Source: an uncultured Parvularculaceae bacterium (GTDB taxonomy: Bacteria; Pseudomonadota; Alphaproteobacteria; Caulobacterales; Parvularculaceae). Taken from it: a stretch of DNA of 40,553 bases. Positions 30,173 to 38,390 of the stretch are shown here, one piece after another; position 1 is the stretch's first letter, and each line of letters begins with the position of its first letter. Below the pieces are notes generated by a model, which worked only from the letters and a program-made list of their open reading frames with translations, made no database searches and had not been told where the DNA came from. The DNA is taken from positions 1-40,553 of the forward strand of contig CALLVA010000077.1 in assembly GCA_938010655.1 (NCBI GenBank), given 5' to 3'. The translations under genes and the position numbers were made by a program.

Positions 30173-31704
30173 TGGAGCATTTCTTCTCGCAATTGCCGGT
30201 GTTGCCGATTGTTACACCGATGATCCTTGCGCCTTTCGCATTGCTTATGCCAGCGGGTCGGACCCCATGGCTCTGGGCCACCCTTGTGAGCTGGGTGACA
30301 TTTTTCCTCTGCCTCTTATTGCTAGAACGCGTCTGGCTTGATGGGGTAATGGATTATAATATGGGTGACTGGAAAGTGCCCTTCGGGATCGCCTATCATA
30401 TTGATCTATCCAATGCGCTGGTGATGACTTTGGTCTCCGGCATGGCAGCTGTGGTTTTTCCATATTCGCTACGCAGCGTCGAATCTGAGATTGATATTCG
30501 TCAGACCCCGGCCTTTTATACAGCTTTGATGATCTGCATGACTGGCTTGCTTGGGGTGACGGCCACAGGCGACGCCTTCAATGTTTTCGTCTTCCTCGAA
30601 GTGTCTTCCCTCGCGACTTATGCGTTGGTGGCTATGGGCGCGCGCCATGATCGCCGGGCTTTAACAGCGGCATTTAACTATCTGGTGATGGGCACCCTCG
30701 GCGCGACCTTCTTCGTGATCGGCATTGGCCTGCTTTATCAAGCGACAGGCACGCTGAATATGCTGAATATGCATGATCGGTTGGTCGAACTTGAAAGCGG
30801 CAATCGTTCTGTGCAAGCAGGTTTTGCCTTTATCATTACAGGCATTGGCTTGAAATTGGCGATGGTGCCGGTTCATCTCTGGTTGCCGAATGCATACACA
30901 TTTGCGCCATCTGCGATTACAGCGTTCCTCGCGGCGTCTGCCACGAAAGTCGCCGTCTATGTGATGCTGCGCTTTATCTTCTCGGTCTTCGGAGTTCAAT
31001 TTGATTTCCTCAATGTCGCGCTAAACGGTTTCTTGCTGCTCGGTTTGGTGGGCATGGTCTATGCTTCTTTCGTTGCGGTCTTCCGGGATGATGTGAAGCA
31101 ATTGCTGGCTTATTCTTCGGTCGCACAGATCGGCTATATGCTGCTCGGAATTTCCATTGGCACTGTCGATGGTGTCAGTGCGTCGCTGGTGCATTTATTC
31201 AATCATGGCTTGATGAAAGCAGCATTGTTCATGTCTGTCGGCTGTGTGATGTTGCGGGTTGGCTCGCATCAATTGAAAGATTATTCAGGCCTCGCCCGGC
31301 AAATGCCATGGACCACATGGGCTTTCGTGATTTCCGGCTTGAGCCTTGTGGGCGTGCCCGGCACGGCAGGCTTTATTTCCAAGCTCATGTTGATGCGCGC
31401 GGCTCTTAATATTGAAACCAATATTCCTTTCGTATCCGGTGGTTTGGTCATCGCGATTATTCTGTTCAGCTCATTGCTCGCAGTGATCTATGTGGGCCGC
31501 ATTCTTTTCACGCTGATCCTTGGACCTGTCTCTGAATATGCGACCCATGTGAAAGAAGCGCCTGCATCCATGTTGGTCCCGATTTATATTATGGTGGCGG
31601 CGAATATCTGGTTTGGTTTGCAAAGTAGTGTCTTGGTCAATGTCGCGGTGAAAGCGGCACAAACCTTAGACCCCGGTGGCTTTGGTTTGGGGGGGGCATA
31701 TTAA
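30172..31704 (+). CDS. mrpD: Antiporter subunit D (NuoM/MrpD-like proton-conducting subunit), paralog 1
   Basis: FVFLEVSSLATYALVAMGARHDRRALTAAFNYLVMGTLGATFFVIGIGLLYQATGTLNM; KLAMVPVHLWLPNAYTFAPSAITAFLAASATKVAVYVMLR; DDVKQLLAYSSVAQIGYMLLGIS. Confidence 0.9.
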   Translation: MEHFFSQLPVLPIVTPMILAPFALLMPAGRTPWLWATLVSWVTFFLCLLLLERVWLDGVMDYNMGDWKVPFGIAYHIDLSNALVMTLVSGMAAVVFPYSLRSVESEIDIRQTPAFYTALMICMTGLLGVTATGDAFNVFVFLEVSSLATYALVAMGARHDRRALTAAFNYLVMGTLGATFFVIGIGLLYQATGTLNMLNMHDRLVELESGNRSVQAGFAFIITGIGLKLAMVPVHLWLPNAYTFAPSAITAFLAASATKVAVYVMLRFIFSVFGVQFDFLNVALNGFLLLGLVGMVYASFVAVFRDDVKQLLAYSSVAQIGYMLLGISIGTVDGVSASLVHLFNHGLMKAALFMSVGCVMLRVGSHQLKDYSGLARQMPWTTWAFVISGLSLVGVPGTAGFISKLMLMRAALNIETNIPFVSGGLVIAIILFSSLLAVIYVGRILFTLILGPVSEYATHVKEAPASMLVPIYIMVAANIWFGLQSSVLVNVAVKAAQTLDPGGFGLGGAY

Positions 31705-33203
31705 TGTTTGATGTTCTCAATCCCCAAACCGCAATGCTCATTGCGCTCTTGCTGCCTTTTGCGGGTCTGTTCGGTATTAAGTTTTTCGGCGAGCGTATGC
31801 CCAATGGGCGCGAAGCGACAACGCTAATCACAGGCCTTGTGGTTTTATATTGTGTGCTGACGGTTTTCACGGCGACAGCCAATGATGTGCCTATTCGCTT
31901 AGAGCTTCTTGAGATTATGCCGGGCATGGCGCTGGCGTTTGAAGTGGAGCGCCTCGGGGCGATGTTTGCCCTGATCGCCAGTGGTCTTTGGGTCGTTAAT
32001 TCGCTCTATTCCATTGGCTATATGCGCGGCACAACAGAAAAATGCCAGACGCGCTTTTATATGTGTTTCGCGGTGGCAATTTCTGCAGCCATTGGGGCAG
32101 CCTATGCCGCCAATTTGCTGACGCTCTTTTTGTTCTATGAAGTGCTGACGCTCTCGACCTTTCCTTTGGTCACACATAAAGGCGACGAGAATGCCCGTCG
32201 CGGCGGCACGGTCTATCTTGGAATTTTGCTCGGCACGTCCATCGGTCTTTTCTTACCTGCCGTCGTACTCACCTACGCGATCACTGGCGGCAATGGGGAT
32301 TTCGTCCTCGGGGGGATTTTGCAAGAGCATCGCGCTGCGACGGATCTTGTCATTGGCGTTCTCTTATTGCTCTTTGCCTATGGCATCGGCAAAGCGGCCT
32401 TGATGCCGATCCATCCTTGGCTGCCCAATGCGATGGTCGCCCCGACGCCTGTTTCTGCCTTCTTGCATGCGGTGGCTGTGGTGAAAGCGGGCGTGTTCGC
32501 CTTGTTGAAAGTCGCGGTTTATATTTTCGGGATTGATTATCTCAAAGAAATCCCGATGCATGAAGTCATTATGTGGCTCGCCGCAGGGTCGATCTTGCTG
32601 GCCTCTGCTATTGCCATGACCAAGGATAATCTGAAAGCGCGCCTCGCTTATTCCACCGTGTCCCAACTATCTTATGTGACCCTGGGCGCCATGATGGCGA
32701 CCTCTATGGGGGCGATGGGCGCAGGGCTTCAAATCGCGGCTCATGCTTTGGGCAAGATGACCTTGTTTATGTGCGCGGGCGCGATTTATGTGGCGCATCA
32801 TAAGGCGTTGATTTCGCAAATGCGTGGCCTTGGCCGCCAAATGCCATTTACGTTTATGGCGTTTTTGATTGGGGCTTGTTCGATCATCGGCTTGCCGCCG
32901 CTTGCTGGATCATGGCCGAAATTTTTCTTGCTCTGGGGCGCGGCAGATGCAGGCCAGCAAATTCTCTTTGCGGTGCTGATCGTCTCTTCCCTGATGAATA
33001 TCATCTATCTGCTCACACCGATTATTCGCGGGTTCATGGACCCACGTCCTGAAGATGTCGGCAAGGGTATTTCTGAAGCACCGCTCTTCTGCTTGGTCCC
33101 TGCATGGATCACGGCAACAGGCTGTCTCATTCTTTTCTTCAACACAGATGCACTGGTCACTTATTTGACGCCAGTCTTCGGCCAGATCAGCATAGGGGGC
33201 TAA
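31704..33203 (+). CDS. Antiporter D-type proton-conducting membrane subunit, paralog 2
   Basis: FLFYEVLTLSTFPLVTHKGDENARRGGTVYLGILLG; KAALMPIHPWLPNAMVAPTPVSAFLHAVAVVKAGVFALLK; DNLKARLAYSTVSQLSYVTLGAMM. Confidence 0.88.
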   Translation: MFDVLNPQTAMLIALLLPFAGLFGIKFFGERMPNGREATTLITGLVVLYCVLTVFTATANDVPIRLELLEIMPGMALAFEVERLGAMFALIASGLWVVNSLYSIGYMRGTTEKCQTRFYMCFAVAISAAIGAAYAANLLTLFLFYEVLTLSTFPLVTHKGDENARRGGTVYLGILLGTSIGLFLPAVVLTYAITGGNGDFVLGGILQEHRAATDLVIGVLLLLFAYGIGKAALMPIHPWLPNAMVAPTPVSAFLHAVAVVKAGVFALLKVAVYIFGIDYLKEIPMHEVIMWLAAGSILLASAIAMTKDNLKARLAYSTVSQLSYVTLGAMMATSMGAMGAGLQIAAHALGKMTLFMCAGAIYVAHHKALISQMRGLGRQMPFTFMAFLIGACSIIGLPPLAGSWPKFFLLWGAADAGQQILFAVLIVSSLMNIIYLLTPIIRGFMDPRPEDVGKGISEAPLFCLVPAWITATGCLILFFNTDALVTYLTPVFGQISIGG

Positions 33204-33207
33204 CGCG

Positions 33208-33546
33208 ATGGATCATCACGATATTAAGCCGGAAGAAATGAGCTGGTTTGAAAAGCCCGGCTCTATCAAATTAATGTGGATCATCTTGATCGGACTTTGC
33301 GTGCTGAGCGCCGTTGCGGGCGTTGTCGCCAGCTTCATGCATTTGATGCACCCTTATACAATCGCCGATAAATTCCCTGTCTTTTATGGTGTCTATGGCT
33401 TTGCCGCTTTCATGTTCATCGTGCTAGCGGGTCAGCATTTGCGCAAAATTCTGATGCGCGACGAAGATTATTATGACACGGCGCAAGAGCGCATGACCCG
33501 CGAAGAAATTGAAGATGCGGCAACGCAAGAGGAGGGCAATCAATGA
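33208..33546 (+). CDS. Small two-TM membrane protein embedded in the antiporter cluster, unknown function
   Basis: MDHHDIKPEEMSWFEKPGSIKLMWIILIGLCVLSAVAGVVASFMHLMHPYTIADKFPVFYGVYGFAAFMFIVLAGQHLRKIL; 4-bp ATGA overlap with the next gene. Confidence 0.75.
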   Translation: MDHHDIKPEEMSWFEKPGSIKLMWIILIGLCVLSAVAGVVASFMHLMHPYTIADKFPVFYGVYGFAAFMFIVLAGQHLRKILMRDEDYYDTAQERMTREEIEDAATQEEGNQ

Positions 33547-35315
33547 GTGTTGATCCGTTCTTGCCTTCAAACCTTTCGCCGGGCGTCATCCTTATTCTTG
33601 TTGGTTTATTTGTCGGCTTTTTGCCGGGCAAATCCGTTAGAGGTCTTGTCTCGCTTGGGGCTGTGGCCGTGGCGATCTTGCACCTCTTATCATATGGCTC
33701 TGCCCCCATGGGCGCCCCTGTCCTGCATGGGGTTGGCGAAATATTCGGCCTTGAGACGATTAGTGTCAGGATTGACAAATTAGGCATTATCTTTGCCCTG
33801 ATCTTCTTAATCGCTGCGGGGATCAATGCGATTTATGGCTGGCTCCACGCGACCCGTGTCGAGGTGTCCACTGGCTTGGTCTATGCGGGCGCTGCCGTTG
33901 CCGGGGCTTTAGCGGGGGATTTCCTCACGCTCTTTATCTATTGGGAACTCGCCGCGCTTTCTTCTGTCTTCATCGTTTGGGCAGGCGGCTCTCATGCTTC
34001 CTTCAAAGCGGGCATTCGCTATCTCGTCGTTCAAGTCCTGTCTGGTCTCTTGCTGCTTTGTGGCATTGTGATGCGCATTTCAGATGGGCAGGGGATCTAT
34101 TTTGGGGATCTGAGCTTATTTGACCAAGAAGGGCAGATGATCCTTTCATCGCTCCTGATCTTGATTGCCTTTGGCATTAAAGCAGCCTTCCCGTTCTTGC
34201 ATAATTGGCTGCAAGATTCTTATCCAAAAGCCACAGCCGTTGGCGCGGTGATGCTCTCCGCTTTCACCACCAAATTGGCGGTTTATACATTGGCGCGGTC
34301 TTTCGCAGGCACAGAAGTGTTGATTTATATCGGCGCGACCATGACGATCTTCCCGGTCTTCTTTGCGCTGATTGAAAATGATTTACGTAAAGTGCTGGCC
34401 TATTCCCTCAATAACCAAGTGGGTTTCATGGTCTGCGCAGTGGGCATCGGCACGGAACTCGCGATTAATGGCGCAGCCGCCCATGCTTTTGTGCACATTA
34501 TTTATAAAGCGCTGCTCTTCATGAGTATGGGGGCCGTGTTGGTCCGCACGGGCACGGCCAAGGCAACTGAGCTTGGGGGCTTACATAAATCCATGCCCTG
34601 GACGACGATTTTTTGTATCATTGGCGCGATGTCGATTTCCGCCTTCCCGCTCTTTTCGGGGTTTGTTGCAAAATCTTTGATCGTTTCTGCCGCGGCAAAA
34701 GAACATATTTTTCTCATCTGGGGCGTGTTGATTTTCGCCTCCGCGGGTGTGCTGGAACATTCAGGAATCAAAATTCCGTATTTCGCTTTCTTCGCCCATG
34801 ATCAATTCGCGCCGTCCAAAACCGGCAAGCCGCGGCCAAAAGAAGCGCCGATGCCAATGTTGATTGCGATGGGGATCGCGGCTTTCTTATGTATTGCTGT
34901 GGGGGTCTTCCCCGGGGCGCTCTATTCTTTGCTGCCATATGATGTGAAATATCAGCCTTATACAGTGGATCATGTGGTCACGCAGATGCAGCTCTTATTA
35001 TTTGCGATTCTGGCCTTTGGTTTGTTGATCCGCTTCAAGCTTTATCCGGCTGAAATTCGATCGCAAAACCTTGATACCGATTGGCTATATCGTGTGCCCG
35101 GCAAGGGCATGCTGATGGGGCTTGTAGGCGGGATTGCCTTACTTTGGCAAAATATTTGGACAACGCTGCAACGCTTCTTCGCGTGGTGGGTCCGAAGATT
35201 ATATGCGACCCATGGTCCAGAAGGGGCGTTGGCGCGCTCTTTCCCGATTGGGTTCATGGCTTTAATGACAGCTGTGCTTCTGGCGATTGCGCTGGTCATG
35301 ACGCTCATCGTCTAA
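33543..35315 (+). CDS. Antiporter D-type proton-conducting membrane subunit, paralog 3 (590 aa)
   Basis: FLTLFIYWELAALSSVFIVWAGGSHASFKAGIRYLVVQVLSG; IKAAFPFLHNWLQDSYPKATAVGAVMLSAFTTKLAVYTLAR; ENDLRKVLAYSLNNQVGFMVCAVGIG. Confidence 0.88.
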   Translation: MSVDPFLPSNLSPGVILILVGLFVGFLPGKSVRGLVSLGAVAVAILHLLSYGSAPMGAPVLHGVGEIFGLETISVRIDKLGIIFALIFLIAAGINAIYGWLHATRVEVSTGLVYAGAAVAGALAGDFLTLFIYWELAALSSVFIVWAGGSHASFKAGIRYLVVQVLSGLLLLCGIVMRISDGQGIYFGDLSLFDQEGQMILSSLLILIAFGIKAAFPFLHNWLQDSYPKATAVGAVMLSAFTTKLAVYTLARSFAGTEVLIYIGATMTIFPVFFALIENDLRKVLAYSLNNQVGFMVCAVGIGTELAINGAAAHAFVHIIYKALLFMSMGAVLVRTGTAKATELGGLHKSMPWTTIFCIIGAMSISAFPLFSGFVAKSLIVSAAAKEHIFLIWGVLIFASAGVLEHSGIKIPYFAFFAHDQFAPSKTGKPRPKEAPMPMLIAMGIAAFLCIAVGVFPGALYSLLPYDVKYQPYTVDHVVTQMQLLLFAILAFGLLIRFKLYPAEIRSQNLDTDWLYRVPGKGMLMGLVGGIALLWQNIWTTLQRFFAWWVRRLYATHGPEGALARSFPIGFMALMTAVLLAIALVMTLIV

Positions 35316-35341
35316 TTTGCTGGATAAAATGCTGTAATTTA

Positions 35342-35371
35342 CCCGCCTGACGTGTATCAGGCGGGTTTTTT
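35342..35371 (+). terminator. Rho-independent terminator of the antiporter operon
   Basis: CCCGCCTGA-CGTGTA-TCAGGCGGG followed by TTTTTT. Confidence 0.9.
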
Positions 35372-35532
35372 AACGCGTATTGGCGCCTATTCAGAATTCA
35401 TTAATCGTATGTTCGTCGCGTGTTCTTTTTTTTAATCATTTTAAGTATTTTATCCCCACCCCATAAGCCTGTGGCATTATGGGGGTGCGGAGATATCGAA
35501 ATGGTTGCTTGGATTAAAGGGGGTGCCGACCG

Positions 35533-35997
35533 ATGGAGATGTCTACTAACTTGCGCCAGGGTCATGCCTGGCAGGAGGCTTGTGTGCATGCCACACAGGA
35601 AATTGTTGCGGAGGCTTTTGAAGTATCAACGAGGAGTTTAACAGCTGCGGGTCGTTCAAGAGCGAATATTTCAATGGCGCGGCAGACGGCGATGTATCTA
35701 AAACATATTGTCTGTTGCCTGCCATTGGCCACTATTGCGCGGATCTATAAGCGGGACCGCACAACAGTTGGATATGCCATAAGGAAAATCGAAGATATGC
35801 GAGATGAAGCTGCCTTTGATACTTTAGTGCATAAAATTGAACAAAAGTTGCAGCGCCGTTTGGAAGCCTTGGAATTTCAAATGTTGCTGGATCAAAAATC
35901 GACTTATGTCGTGCCGGAAACGAAGATGTTGCCGGTGGAAGAGATAGCTGCTTATGAGGACAGTAATGTCACTTTTGTGCAGTTCGGGGGCCGCTAA
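35533..35997 (+). CDS. Stand-alone DnaA domain IV-like (DnaA C-terminal) DNA-binding protein
   Basis: RSRANISMARQTAMYLKHIVCCLPLATIARIYKRDRTTVGYAIRKIEDMRDEAAFD matches the DnaA domain IV pattern (ARQxAMYL...L..IG..F..RDHTTV..A..KIE); no AAA+ domain. Confidence 0.82.
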   Translation: MEMSTNLRQGHAWQEACVHATQEIVAEAFEVSTRSLTAAGRSRANISMARQTAMYLKHIVCCLPLATIARIYKRDRTTVGYAIRKIEDMRDEAAFDTLVHKIEQKLQRRLEALEFQMLLDQKSTYVVPETKMLPVEEIAAYEDSNVTFVQFGGR

Positions 35998-36028
35998 ATA
36001 TAGGGGGGGTGCCTGTCCATCACATATG

Positions 36029-36064
36029 AGCGGCGCTGGAGTTTTTTCAGCGCCGCTTTTTTTG
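36029..36064 (+). terminator. Rho-independent terminator downstream of the DnaA-IV-like gene
   Basis: AGCGGCGCTG-GAGTTTTTT-CAGCGCCGCT followed by a T run. Confidence 0.85.
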
Positions 36065-36150
36065 TATTTTTTTTGACCAAAAGCCGCTTACGAAACGATC
36101 TCTTTTTAACCATGCGCGGACAGATGCGTGGCGCACTGTTTGCGCACAAA

Positions 36151-36166
36151 TTAACGCTCTATTAAC
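36151..36166. promoter_or_regulatory. CtrA-box-like site TTAA-N7-TTAAC upstream of nrdA
   Basis: TTAACGCTCTATTAAC read directly; matches the alphaproteobacterial CtrA consensus TTAA-N7-TTAAC. Confidence 0.55.
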
Positions 36167-36219
36167 CAAAAAGTTGTGCAATCGGGATAACTTCATATTG
36201 ACGAAAACGACCACTCTAA

Positions 36220-36235
36220 TCACTATATGTTGTGT
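36220..36235. promoter_or_regulatory. NrdR-box-like site upstream of nrdA
   Basis: TCACTATATGTTGTGT matches 14/16 of the NrdR consensus acaCwAtATaTwGtgt. Confidence 0.6.
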
Positions 36236-36426
36236 TGAGGGGCAATATTTCGGCTTTTCAACACCCCAAAAGAGCTCATAAAACACCGTTTCGACTCATG
36301 TAAAAGATGTATGTGAGATATGCGTGTTTCGCGCTGTTTTGCTGGGGAAGAGAGACACGAAATGAGACCCTGGCTTTGGGCCAATAAATTTGATCGATAT
36401 TATTCGATGTTGAGGGATGGAAGACT

Positions 36427-38307
36427 ATGTCACTGAATGAAAATACCGCTGCCGCCGCCAAAACTTCAGCATTGGAGAATGTGACCCCTCTTCAACGCCC
36501 CGAATTAAAGGTTGTGCGAGAAGTTGTGGTTGATCATTCTCGCGATGCGCTGCTGACAGAATTTGGCAAAAAAACCATGGAAGACCGATATCTCCTTGAG
36601 GGCGAAAACTTTCAGGATATGTTTGCCCGGGTCGCAACCGCCTATGGCGAAGATGCAGACCACTCACAGCGGATTTATGGCTACATCTCAAAACTCTGGT
36701 TCATGCCAGCCACCCCTGTGCTCTCTAATGGCGGCGCGAAGCGTGGCTTGCCAATTTCCTGCTTCCTTAATGGTGTGAGCGATAGCCTCGATGGGATCGT
36801 TGATACGTGGAACGAAAATGTTTGGCTCGCGTCGAATGGCGGTGGCATTGGCACATATTGGGGCGGCGTGCGCTCTATCGGTGAGAAGGTTAAAGGAGCC
36901 GGCGCAACATCCGGGATCATTCCGTTCATCCGTGTGATGGATAGTTTGACCCTCGCCATTTCCCAAGGCTCGCTCCGCCGTGGCTCCGCAGCCTGCTATT
37001 TGGATGTGCACCACCCGGAAATTGAAGAATTCCTCGAAATGCGCAAGCCATCAGGGGATTTCAACCGAAAGTCACTAAACCTGCATCATGGCATCAACAT
37101 CACTGATGAGTTCATGGAAGCTGTTGCGGCTGATTTGGAATTTGGTCTTCGGTCTCCGAAGAATGATGAAGTGCTCCGTATGGTGAGTGCTCGGAAACTA
37201 TGGCAAAAAATTCTCGAAATTCGCCTGCAAACGGGGGAGCCCTATTTGGTCTTCTCAGACACAGTGAACCGCACCATGGCGAAGCACCAGCGGGATCTGG
37301 GCCTGAAAGTATCAACATCGAACCTGTGCTCAGAAATTATGCTGCATACGGGCAAAGACCATCTGGATAATGACCGGACAGCCGTTTGCTGCCTGTCTTC
37401 TGTCAATGCCGTGAAATATGATGAGTGGAAAGATGAGCCACTCTTCATTGAAGACATTATGCGCTTCTTGGATAATGTGCTTCAGGACTTTATTGATACC
37501 GCGCCAGAAGAAATGTCTAAAGCGCGTTATTCTGCAATGCGTGAACGCTCTGTTGGATTGGGCTTGATGGGCTTCCATACTTTCTTGCAGGACCGGAACA
37601 TTCCGTTTGAATCTGCCATGGCCAAAAGCTGGAACAACCGCTTGTTCAAACATATTCGTATGGGCGCAGATGCGGCTTCCGTGGCGCTCGCGGAAGAAAA
37701 AGGCCCGTGCCTCGACGCCGAAGAGACAGGCCACATGCAGCGCTTTTCTCACAAATTGGCGATTGCGCCGACAGCGTCGATCTCCATCATTTGCGGCGGC
37801 GCATCCCCTTGCATTGAGCCGATCCCGGCCAACATTTTCACCCATAAAACATTGTCCGGCTCTTTCACCGTGAAGAACCAATCCTTGGAGAAATTGTTAG
37901 AGGCCAAAGGCGTGAACGATGAGGACACATGGATGTCTATCCTCGAGCATGAAGGCTCTGTCCAACATTTGGATTGTCTGACGGCGGATGAAAAAGATAT
38001 TTTCAAGACTGCTTTTGAAATCGACCAAAGATGGGTCATCGAACTCGCCGCAGACCGCTCCCCCTTCATCTGCCAAGGCCAAAGCGTCAACGTCTTCATT
38101 CCCGGCGACGTCGACAAATGGGACCTCCACATGCTCCACTGGACAGCATGGGAAAAAGGCGTGAAGAGCTTATATTACTGTCGTTCAAAGTCTGTGCAGC
38201 GCACAGGTTTCGCTGGGCAAGAGACAAAAGAAGACGTCTCCGCCGAAGAAGCCATGATGGCAGATGCAGCGCCTACGGATTATGATGAATGCCTGGCTTG
38301 TCAGTAA
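36427..38307 (+). CDS. nrdA: Class I ribonucleoside-diphosphate reductase alpha subunit
   Basis: MPATPVLSNGGAKRGLPISCFLNGVSDSLDGI; NGGGIGTYWGGVRS; SNLCSEI; SVGLGLMGFHTFLQ; APTASISIICGGASPCIEPIPAN; C-terminal redox Cys pair CLACQ. Confidence 0.93.
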   Translation: MSLNENTAAAAKTSALENVTPLQRPELKVVREVVVDHSRDALLTEFGKKTMEDRYLLEGENFQDMFARVATAYGEDADHSQRIYGYISKLWFMPATPVLSNGGAKRGLPISCFLNGVSDSLDGIVDTWNENVWLASNGGGIGTYWGGVRSIGEKVKGAGATSGIIPFIRVMDSLTLAISQGSLRRGSAACYLDVHHPEIEEFLEMRKPSGDFNRKSLNLHHGINITDEFMEAVAADLEFGLRSPKNDEVLRMVSARKLWQKILEIRLQTGEPYLVFSDTVNRTMAKHQRDLGLKVSTSNLCSEIMLHTGKDHLDNDRTAVCCLSSVNAVKYDEWKDEPLFIEDIMRFLDNVLQDFIDTAPEEMSKARYSAMRERSVGLGLMGFHTFLQDRNIPFESAMAKSWNNRLFKHIRMGADAASVALAEEKGPCLDAEETGHMQRFSHKLAIAPTASISIICGGASPCIEPIPANIFTHKTLSGSFTVKNQSLEKLLEAKGVNDEDTWMSILEHEGSVQHLDCLTADEKDIFKTAFEIDQRWVIELAADRSPFICQGQSVNVFIPGDVDKWDLHMLHWTAWEKGVKSLYYCRSKSVQRTGFAGQETKEDVSAEEAMMADAAPTDYDECLACQ

Positions 38308-38313
38308 CCGCAA

Positions 38314-38378
38314 TTTTCGCGTAGCGAAAAATACGGACCCCGCGAAAGCGCTTTGGCGTAAGCCAAACGCGTGCGGGG
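38314..38378. repeat. Pair of hairpins between nrdA and the SIR2-like gene
   Basis: TTTTCGC-GTA-GCGAAAA (38314-38330), and nested CCCCGC(38338-38343)...TTTGGC-GTAA-GCCAAA(38352-38367)...GCGGGG(38373-38378). Confidence 0.75.
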
Positions 38379-38390
38379 AGGGGGATGTAG

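Noticed and set aside
30172-35315. Complex I (nuoL/M/N) interpretation of the three large membrane genes
   Set aside because: Neighbouring E, F, G, B and C subunits are Mrp/Mnh-type and no nuo hydrophilic-arm genes are present.
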